From an uncultured Bacteroidales bacterium (GTDB lineage: Bacteria; Bacteroidota; Bacteroidia; Bacteroidales; UBA932), in NCBI GenBank assembly GCA_944326355.1, contig CALVDO010000018.1, positions 1-47,303 on the forward strand: DNA of 47,303 nt, given 5' to 3'. Both the position numbers and the translations under genes were made by a program. Each line of letters begins with the position of its first letter. Position 1 is the stretch's first letter. The notes under the pieces were generated by a model. It did no database searches and was not told where the DNA came from. It saw only the letters and a list, made by a program, of their open reading frames with translations. Shown in pieces: positions 9,473 to 17,527 of the stretch.

Positions 9473-10804
9473 ATGAAACAGATCTTCATTACCCTTGCAG
9501 CCGCGGTCCTCATCTCGGTCCGGGCGATGGCCGGAACACCAGATCTTCCGGTATCTCAGGAGCGGATGCTCGAAAGATTCCTCTCTTATGTGAACATCGA
9601 CAGCCAGTCCGTACCCGCCGCAATGCCGGACGAGTTTCCGATGACGGAAGGTCAGGCGAGGCTCGCCGCATTCATCGCCGAAGAGATAAGGTCATTCTCG
9701 GACGGGGTGGAGTGCACAGTATCAGCGGACAATTATGTATATGTCACCATTCCGTCCAATGTGAAGGACAGCCTCCCCTCCCTCGGCTTCAGCTGCCATC
9801 TCGACGTCACGCCCGAGTGCGAGAGTTCGCCGGTAAAGCCGTCGGTAATACGCAGATATGACGGAAGCGACATCTTCCTCGGCGAAGGGCGCTGGCTCAG
9901 GACCGAATCTCCCGAGGGACAGGACCTCAAGAACTGTATAGGCAAGACAATAATCCACACCGACGGCACTACCCTGCTCGGGGCCGACGACAAATGCGGC
10001 TGCTCGATAGCCGTATCGCTGATTGAGAGCATCATCAGAGACAATGACATCAGGCACGGAGACCTGCAGTTCGTCATCTGCCCGAACGAGGACGTGGGAC
10101 TCAGCGCCGAACGGATTGACACCGCCATCTTCAATCCGGACATTCTCTTCGACATCGACGGACTCGGGACAGGAGCAATCACAAGCTCGAACTTCACGGC
10201 AAGCCAGCTGATCGTGCGCTTCTATGGCCATGACGTGCATCCCGGCAATGCGAAGGCTCTCAAATACGGAGACGCCCTTGCCGCCGCGTGCAGCTTCATA
10301 TCCTCATTTCCTCTGGAAACCAGACCGGAACGGAGCGAAGGTCTACAGGGCTACATTCATCCGTGGTCTCTCAAGGACGAAGGAAACGGCCAGTGGACGG
10401 TGTCCGTGCGCGTCAGATATTTCGGCAAAGGCGAAGGGGCGTACTTATCAACCCTCCTTGCCAGCGCATTTAAATCTGTCATGCAGGCATTTCCGCATGT
10501 GCGCCCAGTCATCCTGTCAAGCGGCATCCAGTATGAAAACGTGGCGTATTCAATGCATCCGGCATCCTCGGCCATTGTCACCGGCGCCTCGGAAAAGACC
10601 GGCATTCCGGTGCATTTCACATCAGAACGCGGAGGAACGACTGCCGCCATGTTCACCGCCAAAGGCATGACCGGAGGAATGTGTCTTTTCAGCGGGCAGC
10701 ATGCAGTCCACAGCGTGTATGAATATGCCGTCCTCGAGGAAATGTATGACTCATATCGACTGGCTCTTGCGATAATTGAAGAAACCGCGGAGCTTGGAAA
10801 ATGA
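9473..10804 (+). CDS. pepT: Exported peptidase T-like M20 metallopeptidase
   Basis: 443 aa. Tripeptide aminopeptidase family (M20B), a two-zinc exopeptidase. Metal and catalytic elements are present: SCHLDVTPE (His-x-Asp, about 108), TTLLGADDKCG (169), CPNEDVGLS (Glu-Asp pair, about 204), FDIDG (227), HPGNAKALKYGD (255) and a late His in SGQHAVHS (about 408). Unlike the usual cytoplasmic PepT, it starts with a clear signal peptide, MKQIFITLAAAVLISVRAMA, with a predicted type I cleavage after AMA, so it should act in the periplasm or be secreted. The length is slightly above standard PepT because of this leader. It lies 167 bp after the propeller protein; no clear promoter box was seen in that gap. 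The symbol is by homology. Confidence 0.88.
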   Translation: MKQIFITLAAAVLISVRAMAGTPDLPVSQERMLERFLSYVNIDSQSVPAAMPDEFPMTEGQARLAAFIAEEIRSFSDGVECTVSADNYVYVTIPSNVKDSLPSLGFSCHLDVTPECESSPVKPSVIRRYDGSDIFLGEGRWLRTESPEGQDLKNCIGKTIIHTDGTTLLGADDKCGCSIAVSLIESIIRDNDIRHGDLQFVICPNEDVGLSAERIDTAIFNPDILFDIDGLGTGAITSSNFTASQLIVRFYGHDVHPGNAKALKYGDALAAACSFISSFPLETRPERSEGLQGYIHPWSLKDEGNGQWTVSVRVRYFGKGEGAYLSTLLASAFKSVMQAFPHVRPVILSSGIQYENVAYSMHPASSAIVTGASEKTGIPVHFTSERGGTTAAMFTAKGMTGGMCLFSGQHAVHSVYEYAVLEEMYDSYRLALAIIEETAELGK

Positions 10805-10831
10805 CTGTTGAATAAATAAAATGACACTGAC

Positions 10832-11791
10832 ATGAACGGAAGATTCAATTTGCCATCTGCATCTTTATCAGCGCTTTTCACGGCTATCCCATCCGTGTCG
10901 GCACTACTTGCCCGCGCGACTTGCGCCTTGCTGCTGATCTCATGCTCATGCCGCGAAGATGCAGCCATTCACGAGACTGACGAGCTGTCCATGTTTCCGG
11001 CTGCGGACGACAGATCCATGTTCCCGGCAGTTGACAGCGGCCTCATCGACAGATTCTGCAAAATAAGACACATCCGGAGCATAACGGAAGAAACTGCCCG
11101 TCCGATGGGCGTGTTGTCCTCCAGACTGCACTTCATTGGAAACATAATACAGACTGACGAATACTTCTACGGAACAGACGGACGGCTCGGCAAATCTGTC
11201 CGATACGACGGCCGTGCCCGGAAAAAGAACAGAGTGTCAATGAAGCTGTATACCTACGAACACTCGAGACTGAGCCGCATAACTTACGCTGACGGCGACG
11301 CCAGACCATACCGCAGAGACGAATTTGTCTACGACAGCAGCGACAGGCTCTCAGGAATCCGCACGGTCAGCTGGCCGGACACGGCGACAGTCACCCGGAC
11401 TCTGGAATACGCCTATGATCAGTCGGGCAGGATGACACAGAGCCGCATCTTCTTCCGGAACGGCGTCACAATCACTGACATATATGACTATCGTGGGGAC
11501 GGGACTTGCCTCGTGACCAGAAGAGACGGCAGCGGAAAGGAAAGCCGCCGGCTGATAGACGCCATGTCCGGAAATCTGCTCGAAAGCTATGGAGAAGACG
11601 GCGCGGTGACACACAGATGCTTCTACGACAAGAACTTCCTCATCAAGGAGATAAAGCAGGATGAAGTGAGTGAATATACATATTTCCCCAGCAAAAGCGG
11701 CAAGTCACATCTCCGGATAAAGACGGAGAACGGGAAATGGGTTCAGACAGTCAGAAGCACAGTCAAATACTGGAGACCGGAGGCAAGATGA
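10832..11791 (+). CDS. Lipoprotein with YD-like repeats (first of a paralogous pair)
   Basis: 319 aa, function unknown. The N-terminal signal ends in LLLISCSC, a lipobox, so it is probably anchored in the outer or inner membrane. The body has recurring strand units around Tyr-Asp pairs (SVRYDGRARKK, FVYDSSDRLSGIR, YAYDQSGRMTQSR, YGEDGAVTHRCFYD), similar to RHS/YD repeats that form beta-strand wraps, but without the polymorphic toxin core or C-terminal toxin. It starts 27 bp after pepT, so the two are probably co-transcribed. Its stop overlaps the next gene's ATG (ATGA). The next gene is clearly a paralogue: both share the lipobox string LLISCSC and the block DGTCLVT followed by ESR. Confidence 0.8.
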   Translation: MNGRFNLPSASLSALFTAIPSVSALLARATCALLLISCSCREDAAIHETDELSMFPAADDRSMFPAVDSGLIDRFCKIRHIRSITEETARPMGVLSSRLHFIGNIIQTDEYFYGTDGRLGKSVRYDGRARKKNRVSMKLYTYEHSRLSRITYADGDARPYRRDEFVYDSSDRLSGIRTVSWPDTATVTRTLEYAYDQSGRMTQSRIFFRNGVTITDIYDYRGDGTCLVTRRDGSGKESRRLIDAMSGNLLESYGEDGAVTHRCFYDKNFLIKEIKQDEVSEYTYFPSKSGKSHLRIKTENGKWVQTVRSTVKYWRPEAR

Positions 11792-12690
11792 GAAGCAACT
11801 GCATAAGCCGTCTTGCTGCCGCGGCATCAGCTGCGCTGCTGATCTCATGCTCATGCGTGGACAAATATCCGGACCCTTCGGACGGCACAATCATATATCC
11901 GAATCCTGAATGCGGACTCGTCGACATGCGCGACATCCGGAAACGCATCAGATATAAAGAAGTGGAAATAAGCCGGCCAATGAGACTGGGCAAGCTGGAT
12001 CTGCGCTTCTTTCAACATATTGACGAATCATATCAATTCTTCTACAACGAAGACGGACAGCCCGTCAAGTCAATCCGCTATGACGGTGAAGTCCAAGACG
12101 GGAGAAAACTGTCGGCAAGGCTGTATTCTTATGACAATTCGAGACTCAGCCGCATTACCTGCTTCGCCTACAGGCGCAACTATCCCGGACGGACTAAATA
12201 TCCTGTGCGCAGGATCGAATATGCCTTCGACATCTGCGGCAGAATTTCCGAGATCAGGACATTCGATTATCCGGATACAGCCACAGCCGCCAAGATCAGC
12301 AGATACTACTACGACTCTCTATGGAGAACGGACAGAATGGAGTTCTGCTGCTCCGGCGACACTCTCATCCGGACATACAGCTACAGGCCTGACGGGACTT
12401 GCCTTGTGACGCAGAGAAGCTTCTGCGGAGAAGAAAGCCGCTGGTTGACCGACTCCAAGACAGGAAATTTTCTTGAGCAATTCGGAGAAGACGGCCGGGT
12501 GACATACAGGTGCGTCTACAGGAACGGCTATCTTATAAAAGAAATCTCAGATGACGAGGTCTTTGAGCATAAATATTCCGCCTTTGCAGGCAAACGCAGC
12601 GAGGTATGGACACACGATATAAGCAAAGACGGAAAATGGGAGGAAACTATCACGACATATATCCATTACCGGAAAGGCAGACGATCTTAG
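11788..12690 (+). CDS. Lipoprotein with YD-like repeats (second of the pair)
   Basis: 300 aa, paralogue of the preceding lipoprotein and translationally coupled to it through an ATGA overlap at 11788-11791. That overlap, plus the signal MRSNCISRLAAAASAALLISC, decides the start; an ORF start further upstream (11737) would lie inside the previous gene. The same architecture follows: lipobox, then YD-like units (SIRYDGEVQDGRK, YYYDSLWRTDRM, YRPDGTCLVTQRS, FGEDGRVTYRCVY). No catalytic motif. Such pairs often arise by local duplication; the two have diverged in the N-terminal third. Surface or periplasmic binding is a guess from fold and lipidation only. Confidence 0.8.
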   Translation: MRSNCISRLAAAASAALLISCSCVDKYPDPSDGTIIYPNPECGLVDMRDIRKRIRYKEVEISRPMRLGKLDLRFFQHIDESYQFFYNEDGQPVKSIRYDGEVQDGRKLSARLYSYDNSRLSRITCFAYRRNYPGRTKYPVRRIEYAFDICGRISEIRTFDYPDTATAAKISRYYYDSLWRTDRMEFCCSGDTLIRTYSYRPDGTCLVTQRSFCGEESRWLTDSKTGNFLEQFGEDGRVTYRCVYRNGYLIKEISDDEVFEHKYSAFAGKRSEVWTHDISKDGKWEETITTYIHYRKGRRS

Positions 12691-12720
12691 AGACCGTGTC
12701 CGTCAATCAGAAATTTTGCA

Positions 12721-12728
12721 TACATTTG
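12721..12728 (+). promoter_or_regulatory. -7 promoter box for the HMA-AraC regulator
   Basis: TACATTTG is an exact TAnnTTTG match, placed so that transcription starts near 12732 and gives a leader of about 20 nt before ATG 12752. No good TTTG -33 element lies at the normal distance. The box overlaps an alternative upstream TTG start (12716), arguing against that start. Confidence 0.65.
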
Positions 12729-12751
12729 TCTGCGACAGAAACGACAGGGAC

Positions 12752-13372
12752 ATGGAGGGAAAGATTGCAGAACATTCACAGAGTGACGGAGCCCCGGGAA
12801 AAGACGGGGCCTCCGTCCTGCACATCAAGAACATGGTATGCGACAGGTGCATAATGGCTGTTGAGGCCCTGCTCGAGAGAGAGGGGCTGCACCCGGAGCA
12901 TATCGAGCTCGGGACAGCCGCCGTCAAAGAGCAGCTGGGCACAGAGCAGGTCGAAAAGCTGAGGAAGGGCCTTGAAGATCTTGGCTTTGAACTGATTGAC
13001 GACAGGAAGTCGCTTCTTATCGAGCAGATCAAGGCGGAAGTCATCAGGCTCGTCCGCCACGATGAGGACGGAGTGAAAGTGAATCTGTCCGACCACCTCT
13101 CCGCCAGATTCAACAGGGACTACGGACATCTGAGCCGGCTTTTCTCGGAAGTGACAGGGACGACCATAGAAAAATATCTCATCGCCCAGAAGATGGAGCT
13201 CGCCAAGGAACTTCTCGCCTACGGAGAGCTGAGCCTCAGCGAGATAGCGGACAGGCTCGGCTATTCCAGCGCAGCCTATCTCAGCGCCAGGTTCAAAAGC
13301 GCCACCGGGCTGACTCCGAGTCACTTCCGCCGAATGGGAGAGAACCGCCGCAAGCCTCTCGACAAGGTGTAA
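12752..13372 (+). CDS. HMA-domain AraC-family regulator (probable copper sensor)
   Basis: 206 aa. Residues about 20-90 form a heavy-metal-associated domain with the CxxC metal site NMVCDRCIM. Residues about 105-200 form an AraC helix-turn-helix: first helix pair around LSLSEIADRLGYSSAAYLS, second around FKSATGLTPSHFRRM. The family links metal binding to transcription control, and the gene directly precedes the copper ATPase copA in the same direction, so it probably senses Cu(I) and controls copA. The start was chosen at ATG 12752 because the -7 promoter box lies just upstream and the longer TTG-started form would overlap it. A GC-rich inverted repeat lies just after this gene and before copA. 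Confidence 0.85.
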   Translation: MEGKIAEHSQSDGAPGKDGASVLHIKNMVCDRCIMAVEALLEREGLHPEHIELGTAAVKEQLGTEQVEKLRKGLEDLGFELIDDRKSLLIEQIKAEVIRLVRHDEDGVKVNLSDHLSARFNRDYGHLSRLFSEVTGTTIEKYLIAQKMELAKELLAYGELSLSEIADRLGYSSAAYLSARFKSATGLTPSHFRRMGENRRKPLDKV

Positions 13373-13400
13373 TCTCATAAGTTTCCGACATAATTCCGTA

Positions 13401-13431
13401 ACGCCGCTTCCGCAGCGGCGTCATATCTTTG
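13401..13431 (+). promoter_or_regulatory. copA promoter with adjoining inverted repeat (operator or terminator)
   Basis: A perfect 7-bp inverted repeat, ACGCCGC-N7-GCGGCGT (13401-13421), ends 2 bp before the -7 box TATCTTTG (13424-13431). There is no T-run after it, so a terminator is less likely than an operator for the upstream HMA-AraC protein. No -33 element is visible, as expected for an activator-dependent promoter. The copA ATG is only 4 nt beyond the box. Confidence 0.6.
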
Positions 13432-13435
13432 TGTC

Positions 13436-15970
13436 ATGGGTGCAAAGATAACGAATGAGACCTTCCCGGTGCTCGGGATGAGCTGCGCCGCCTGCGCGAC
13501 GCGGGTGGAGAAGACGCTGAACGGACAGAAGGGCGTAGTGAAGGCTGCCGTCAACTATGCTGCGGCGACGGCAAAAGTGGAATATGATGCCGCGGAATGC
13601 TCTCCGGAGGCTCTTAAGGCGGCAGTGCAGGACGCAGGCTATGACCTGCTGACGCTGACAGGCGAGAACGCGGCAGCCGAGGCCGGCAAGGCGCACGGCG
13701 AACGGTACTGCAGGCTCAGACGCAAGACGACAGGGGCAATCGCGCTCTCTCTGCCTACGGCCGTCATCGGAATGTTCTTCATGGATATGCCTTACGCCGA
13801 CATCATCATGTGGGCGCTCGCCACCCCGGTCGTGTTCTGGCTCGGTCGGGACTTTCATGTCAACGCCTGGAAGCAGCTGAAGCACCGCACTGCCAATATG
13901 GACACCCTTGTGGCGTGCAGCACCGGGATCGCATATCTCTTCAGCGTGTTCAATATGCTGTTCCCTGACTTCTGGCTGTCGAGAGGGATTGAGCCTCATG
14001 TGTATTTCGAGGCCTCGAGCGTCATCATCGCCTTCATCCTGCTCGGAAGGCTGCTGGAGGAGAGGGCAAAGGACAACACAGGAGACGCCATACGGAAACT
14101 GATGGGGCTTAGGCCCAAGACCGTCACCGTGATCTCGGAAAGCGACGGCAAGAGGGTCAGCCGTGAAGTGCCTGTCGAAAGCATCATGCCGGGAGACATG
14201 ATAGCCGTTCGGCCCGGTGACAGAATCGCCGTAGACGGGATGGTGACGGAAGGCAGTTCGAACGTGGACGAGAGCTCCCTGAGCGGAGAGCCGATACCGG
14301 TCGAAAAGCGCAGAGACTCAAAAGTGTTCGCCGGCACGATCAATCAGAAGGGCAGCTTCCTGTTCAGAGCCGAAAAGGTAGGAAGCGACACCCTCCTGTC
14401 TAAAATAATCGCGATGGTCCAGGACGCTCAGGGAAGCAAGGCTCCGGTACAGAAGCTCGTAGACCGGGTAGCGGCAGTATTCGTACCGGTCATAATGGCC
14501 ATTGCACTGACGTCGTTCGTGCTCTGGGTAACTCTGGACGCCGACAACGGCTTCACTCACGGGCTTCTGGCGATGGTGACGGTACTGATCATCGCCTGTC
14601 CATGCGCCCTCGGGCTCGCCACTCCGACCGCCATCATGGTAGGCATAGGCAAAGGAGCTGAAAACGGAATCCTGATCAGAGACGCCGAGAGCATCGAGAC
14701 GGCGAGAAAAATAGACACGGTGATTCTGGACAAGACCGGTACAGTCACGGAAGGACGGCCGGAGGTGACGCATCTCACATGGGCTGCGGGGGACGACGGG
14801 AAGCGGGACATATTCTGCGGACTGGAAAAACGCTCCGGACATCCTCTCGCGGATGCTGTGGTGAGACATCTGAAAGGCTCTGCGGAAGCGGCAATCGAGG
14901 ATTTTGAGAATGTGGCGGGAGAAGGAGTCACGGGAGTCTGCGGCGGAAAAAGGTATTTCGCGGGGAACATGAGGCTGATGGAGAGAAACGGCATAAGCCT
15001 CGGACAGGAACTGTCGGCCCTTGCGGAAAGACACGCTGCCGAAGCCAGGACAGTGATCATCTTCGCCGAGGGGCAGAAGGCCCTTGCAGTGGCCGCCGTG
15101 GCCGACAAGGTGAAGGAAAGCTCGATAATGGCGGTCAAGGCGCTTCAGGACGAGGGGATAGAAGTTCACATGCTCACCGGAGACAATCATGAGACGGCCG
15201 CAGCCGTAGCCTCTCTCGCAGGAATCCGGCACTTCAGAGCAGGAATGCTGCCGCAGGACAAGGCGGACTTCGTGAAGACGCTTCAGGGCAAGGGCAGAAA
15301 GGTGGCGATGGCCGGGGACGGAATAAATGACAGCGCCGCTCTTGCCCAGGCTGATCTGAGCATTGCAATGGGAAGCGGAAGCGACATAGCGATGGACGTC
15401 GCCCAGATGACGATCATCTCTTCCGACCTGACCAGGATTCCGGAGGCTCTCAGGCTCTCGGCCATGACAGTGCGGACGATACGGCAAAATCTCTTCTGGG
15501 CGTTTTTCTACAACCTGATAGCCGTGCCGATAGCCGCAGGAGTCCTCTACCCTGTCAACGGCTTCCTGCTCAACCCGATGATCGCCGGAGCGGCAATGGC
15601 TCTGAGCAGCGTCACCGTGGTGGGCAACAGCCTGCGCCTCAGACGGAAGATGAAAGACGGCCGTGCCGGAGCAGAGGGCATAAATGAAAGGAATGCCACA
15701 AGCGAGACAAATGGAATGAATGCCCAAGAGGGCATAAATGAAAATACGGCTAACATTATGAAAAAGGAATTTAAAGTAGAAGGAATGATGTGCAACCACT
15801 GCAGGATGCATGTGGAGAAGGCACTGAACAGACTGGAAGGCGTCAGCGCGACCGTGACTCTTGAACCTCCCGTCGCCACGGTGGAGTTTACCGGAGAAAA
15901 GTCCTACACCCTTGAGGAGCTGCAGAAGCAGGTGTCGGAAGAGGCTGGAGACTACACCCTGAGCGAATAG
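13436..15970 (+). CDS. copA: Copper-exporting P1B-type ATPase with N- and C-terminal HMA domains
   Basis: 844 aa. Exports Cu(I) across the inner membrane using ATP. The N-terminal HMA domain has GMSCAAC (about residue 15). Core motifs are the actuator loop DESSLSGEP (about 282), intramembrane CPC in IACPCALGLATPTA (386), phosphorylation site DKTGTVTEGRP (431), the nucleotide-domain HP in RSGHPLADAV, and the hinge GDGINDSAA (627). YN in FFYNLIAVP and MALSS near the last helix fit the Cu(I) subclass P1B-1. Unusual: after the last membrane helix there is a linker with a duplicated EGINE block, then a complete second HMA domain (GMMCNHC, about 782) that looks like a free CopZ chaperone joined in frame. 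The ATG almost abuts the promoter box, so the mRNA may be leaderless. Confidence 0.95.
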   Translation: MGAKITNETFPVLGMSCAACATRVEKTLNGQKGVVKAAVNYAAATAKVEYDAAECSPEALKAAVQDAGYDLLTLTGENAAAEAGKAHGERYCRLRRKTTGAIALSLPTAVIGMFFMDMPYADIIMWALATPVVFWLGRDFHVNAWKQLKHRTANMDTLVACSTGIAYLFSVFNMLFPDFWLSRGIEPHVYFEASSVIIAFILLGRLLEERAKDNTGDAIRKLMGLRPKTVTVISESDGKRVSREVPVESIMPGDMIAVRPGDRIAVDGMVTEGSSNVDESSLSGEPIPVEKRRDSKVFAGTINQKGSFLFRAEKVGSDTLLSKIIAMVQDAQGSKAPVQKLVDRVAAVFVPVIMAIALTSFVLWVTLDADNGFTHGLLAMVTVLIIACPCALGLATPTAIMVGIGKGAENGILIRDAESIETARKIDTVILDKTGTVTEGRPEVTHLTWAAGDDGKRDIFCGLEKRSGHPLADAVVRHLKGSAEAAIEDFENVAGEGVTGVCGGKRYFAGNMRLMERNGISLGQELSALAERHAAEARTVIIFAEGQKALAVAAVADKVKESSIMAVKALQDEGIEVHMLTGDNHETAAAVASLAGIRHFRAGMLPQDKADFVKTLQGKGRKVAMAGDGINDSAALAQADLSIAMGSGSDIAMDVAQMTIISSDLTRIPEALRLSAMTVRTIRQNLFWAFFYNLIAVPIAAGVLYPVNGFLLNPMIAGAAMALSSVTVVGNSLRLRRKMKDGRAGAEGINERNATSETNGMNAQEGINENTANIMKKEFKVEGMMCNHCRMHVEKALNRLEGVSATVTLEPPVATVEFTGEKSYTLEELQKQVSEEAGDYTLSE
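15673..15743 (+). repeat. Duplicated 17-bp segment in the CopA linker
   Basis: AGAGGGCATAAATGAAA occurs at 15673-15689 and again at 15727-15743, 54 bp (18 codons) apart and in the same reading frame. It encodes EGINE twice in the hydrophilic linker between the membrane core and the C-terminal HMA domain of CopA. Confidence 0.85.
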
Positions 15971-16001
15971 GCCCGCACCGCCCGCCGGAAATATGCGCAG
16001 A

Positions 16002-16056
16002 GAATGACGGATGATGGCATAGGATGCAGGATGATGGCAGAGGATGACGGATGAAA
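16002..16056 (+). repeat. Short imperfect tandem repeat upstream of the MATE gene
   Basis: Copies of a GGATGATGGCA / GGATGACGGATGA-type unit (about 19-20 bp period) run between the copA stop and the MATE promoter. The tract is non-coding and purine-rich on this strand. It could mediate slippage that alters the distance between upstream sequences and the promoter. Confidence 0.6.
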
Positions 16057-16065
16057 TGAATTTTT

Positions 16066-16073
16066 TATCTTTG
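16066..16073 (+). promoter_or_regulatory. -7 promoter box for the MATE gene
   Basis: TATCTTTG matches TAnnTTTG exactly and gives a leader of about 20 nt to ATG 16097. This separates the MATE/PatB pair transcriptionally from copA. Confidence 0.65.
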
Positions 16074-16096
16074 CAGCCGCTCAGCAGAACGTGAAG

Positions 16097-17521
16097 ATGA
16101 ATACAGGAGGAAAAAACAGCGGCAACAGACTTCTCAAACTTGTGCAGGACGGACATCCGATGACTCTCGGACAGCAGCTCAGGCTGACCGTGCAGCTCAG
16201 CATACCGTCCATAATCTCACAGCTTTCCTCCATTCTGATGCAGTTTATCGACGCATCCATGGTGGGAAGTCTCGGAGCTGAAGCCTCTGCCTCAATCGGA
16301 CTGGTGTCCACGACGACATGGCTGTTCATGGGACTCACTTCCGCATGTGCGACCGGATTCTTCGTCCAGTCAGCCCACCTGCTCGGAGCCAGAGACAACG
16401 CAAAGGCGAGAGACGTGCTCAGACAGTCGATCGTCCTGTCGCTGGCCTTCAGCCTCATCCTTTCCGTCATAGGCCTTGCCATAAGCGGACCGCTGCCGGA
16501 ATGGCTCGGAGGAGAAGAGGCGATACACGCGGACTCCAGCCTGTACTTCCTCATCTTCAGTCTGTCGCTTCCTGCGATGCAGATGAACGTGCTCGCAAGC
16601 GGAATGCTCAGGAGCAGCGGCAACATGTACACGCCGAGCGCACTGAACATACTGATGTGCCTTCTGGACGTGGTGTTCAACTGGTTTCTCATCTTTCCGG
16701 ACAGGACTGTTTCGCTCGGAGGGGTCGACTTTTATATTCCGGGTGCAGGGCTCGGAGTGTGCGGTGCAGCTCTCGGAACGGCCCTTGCCGCCCTTGTGAC
16801 GGCAGCTCTCCTTCTCTGGAAACTCTGTTTCAGATCGCCGGAGCTAAGGCTCGATCAGGAGAAAGGCAGCTTCAGGCCGACACGAGCCTGTTTTAAAAAT
16901 GCCCTGGGAATAGCTCTGCCGATGGGCTGCGAGAGAGTCGTGATGTGCGGCGCACAGATCATGTCCACGATAATCGTCGCTCCGCTCGGGACCGTCGCTA
17001 TTGCCGCCAACTCATTTGCCATCACGGCTGAAAGCCTCTGCTATATGCCCGGATACGGCATCTCCAACGCTGCGACAACCCTCGTGGGACAGAGTGTCGG
17101 AGCAGGGAGAAAAGAACTGACCTGGAGATTCGCCAACATCTCCACAATAATGGGGATAGCGGTGATGGCTATAATGGGCGTCGTAATGTATGCGACGGCT
17201 ACGTGGATAATGGGGATAATGACGCCGGACGCCAGGGTGATGGATCTCGGAGCGAGGATTCTGAGGATCGAGGCTTTTGCCGAGCCCATGTACGCCGCAT
17301 CCATCGTCGCCTATGGTGTGTTTGTCGGCGTCGGTGACACTCTTGTGCCGAGCATAATGAATCTGGCGAGCATCTGGGCGGTAAGACTCTCTCTGGCTGC
17401 GGTTCTGGCCCCGACCCACGGACTCGAGGGCGTATGGATTGCCATGTGCATAGAGCTATGCTTCAGAGGCGTCATCTTCCTTGTCAGGCTGTATCGTAAG
17501 AAATGGCTTAAAAAACTTTGA
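16097..17521 (+). CDS. MATE-family efflux transporter
   Basis: 474 aa integral membrane protein of the multidrug and toxin extrusion family, exchanging Na+ or H+ for organic cations or drugs. Two homologous halves are visible: the first begins TVQLSIPSIISQLSSILMQF with DASMVGSLG (about 30-60), the second begins ALGIALPMGCERVVMCGAQ (about 270-290). About twelve hydrophobic segments, as usual. A GTG at 16091 is an alternative start only two codons upstream; ATG 16097 is preferred given the promoter at 16066. The PatB-like gene starts 6 bp after the stop, so the two form an operon. The substrate cannot be deduced. Confidence 0.92.
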   Translation: MNTGGKNSGNRLLKLVQDGHPMTLGQQLRLTVQLSIPSIISQLSSILMQFIDASMVGSLGAEASASIGLVSTTTWLFMGLTSACATGFFVQSAHLLGARDNAKARDVLRQSIVLSLAFSLILSVIGLAISGPLPEWLGGEEAIHADSSLYFLIFSLSLPAMQMNVLASGMLRSSGNMYTPSALNILMCLLDVVFNWFLIFPDRTVSLGGVDFYIPGAGLGVCGAALGTALAALVTAALLLWKLCFRSPELRLDQEKGSFRPTRACFKNALGIALPMGCERVVMCGAQIMSTIIVAPLGTVAIAANSFAITAESLCYMPGYGISNAATTLVGQSVGAGRKELTWRFANISTIMGIAVMAIMGVVMYATATWIMGIMTPDARVMDLGARILRIEAFAEPMYAASIVAYGVFVGVGDTLVPSIMNLASIWAVRLSLAAVLAPTHGLEGVWIAMCIELCFRGVIFLVRLYRKKWLKKL

Positions 17522-17527
17522 AATACA

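Noticed and set aside
14318..16156. 612-codon open frame on the strand opposite copA
   Set aside because: It is the mirror of a GC-rich coding gene; the copA frame has all P-type ATPase motifs and the opposite product has none.
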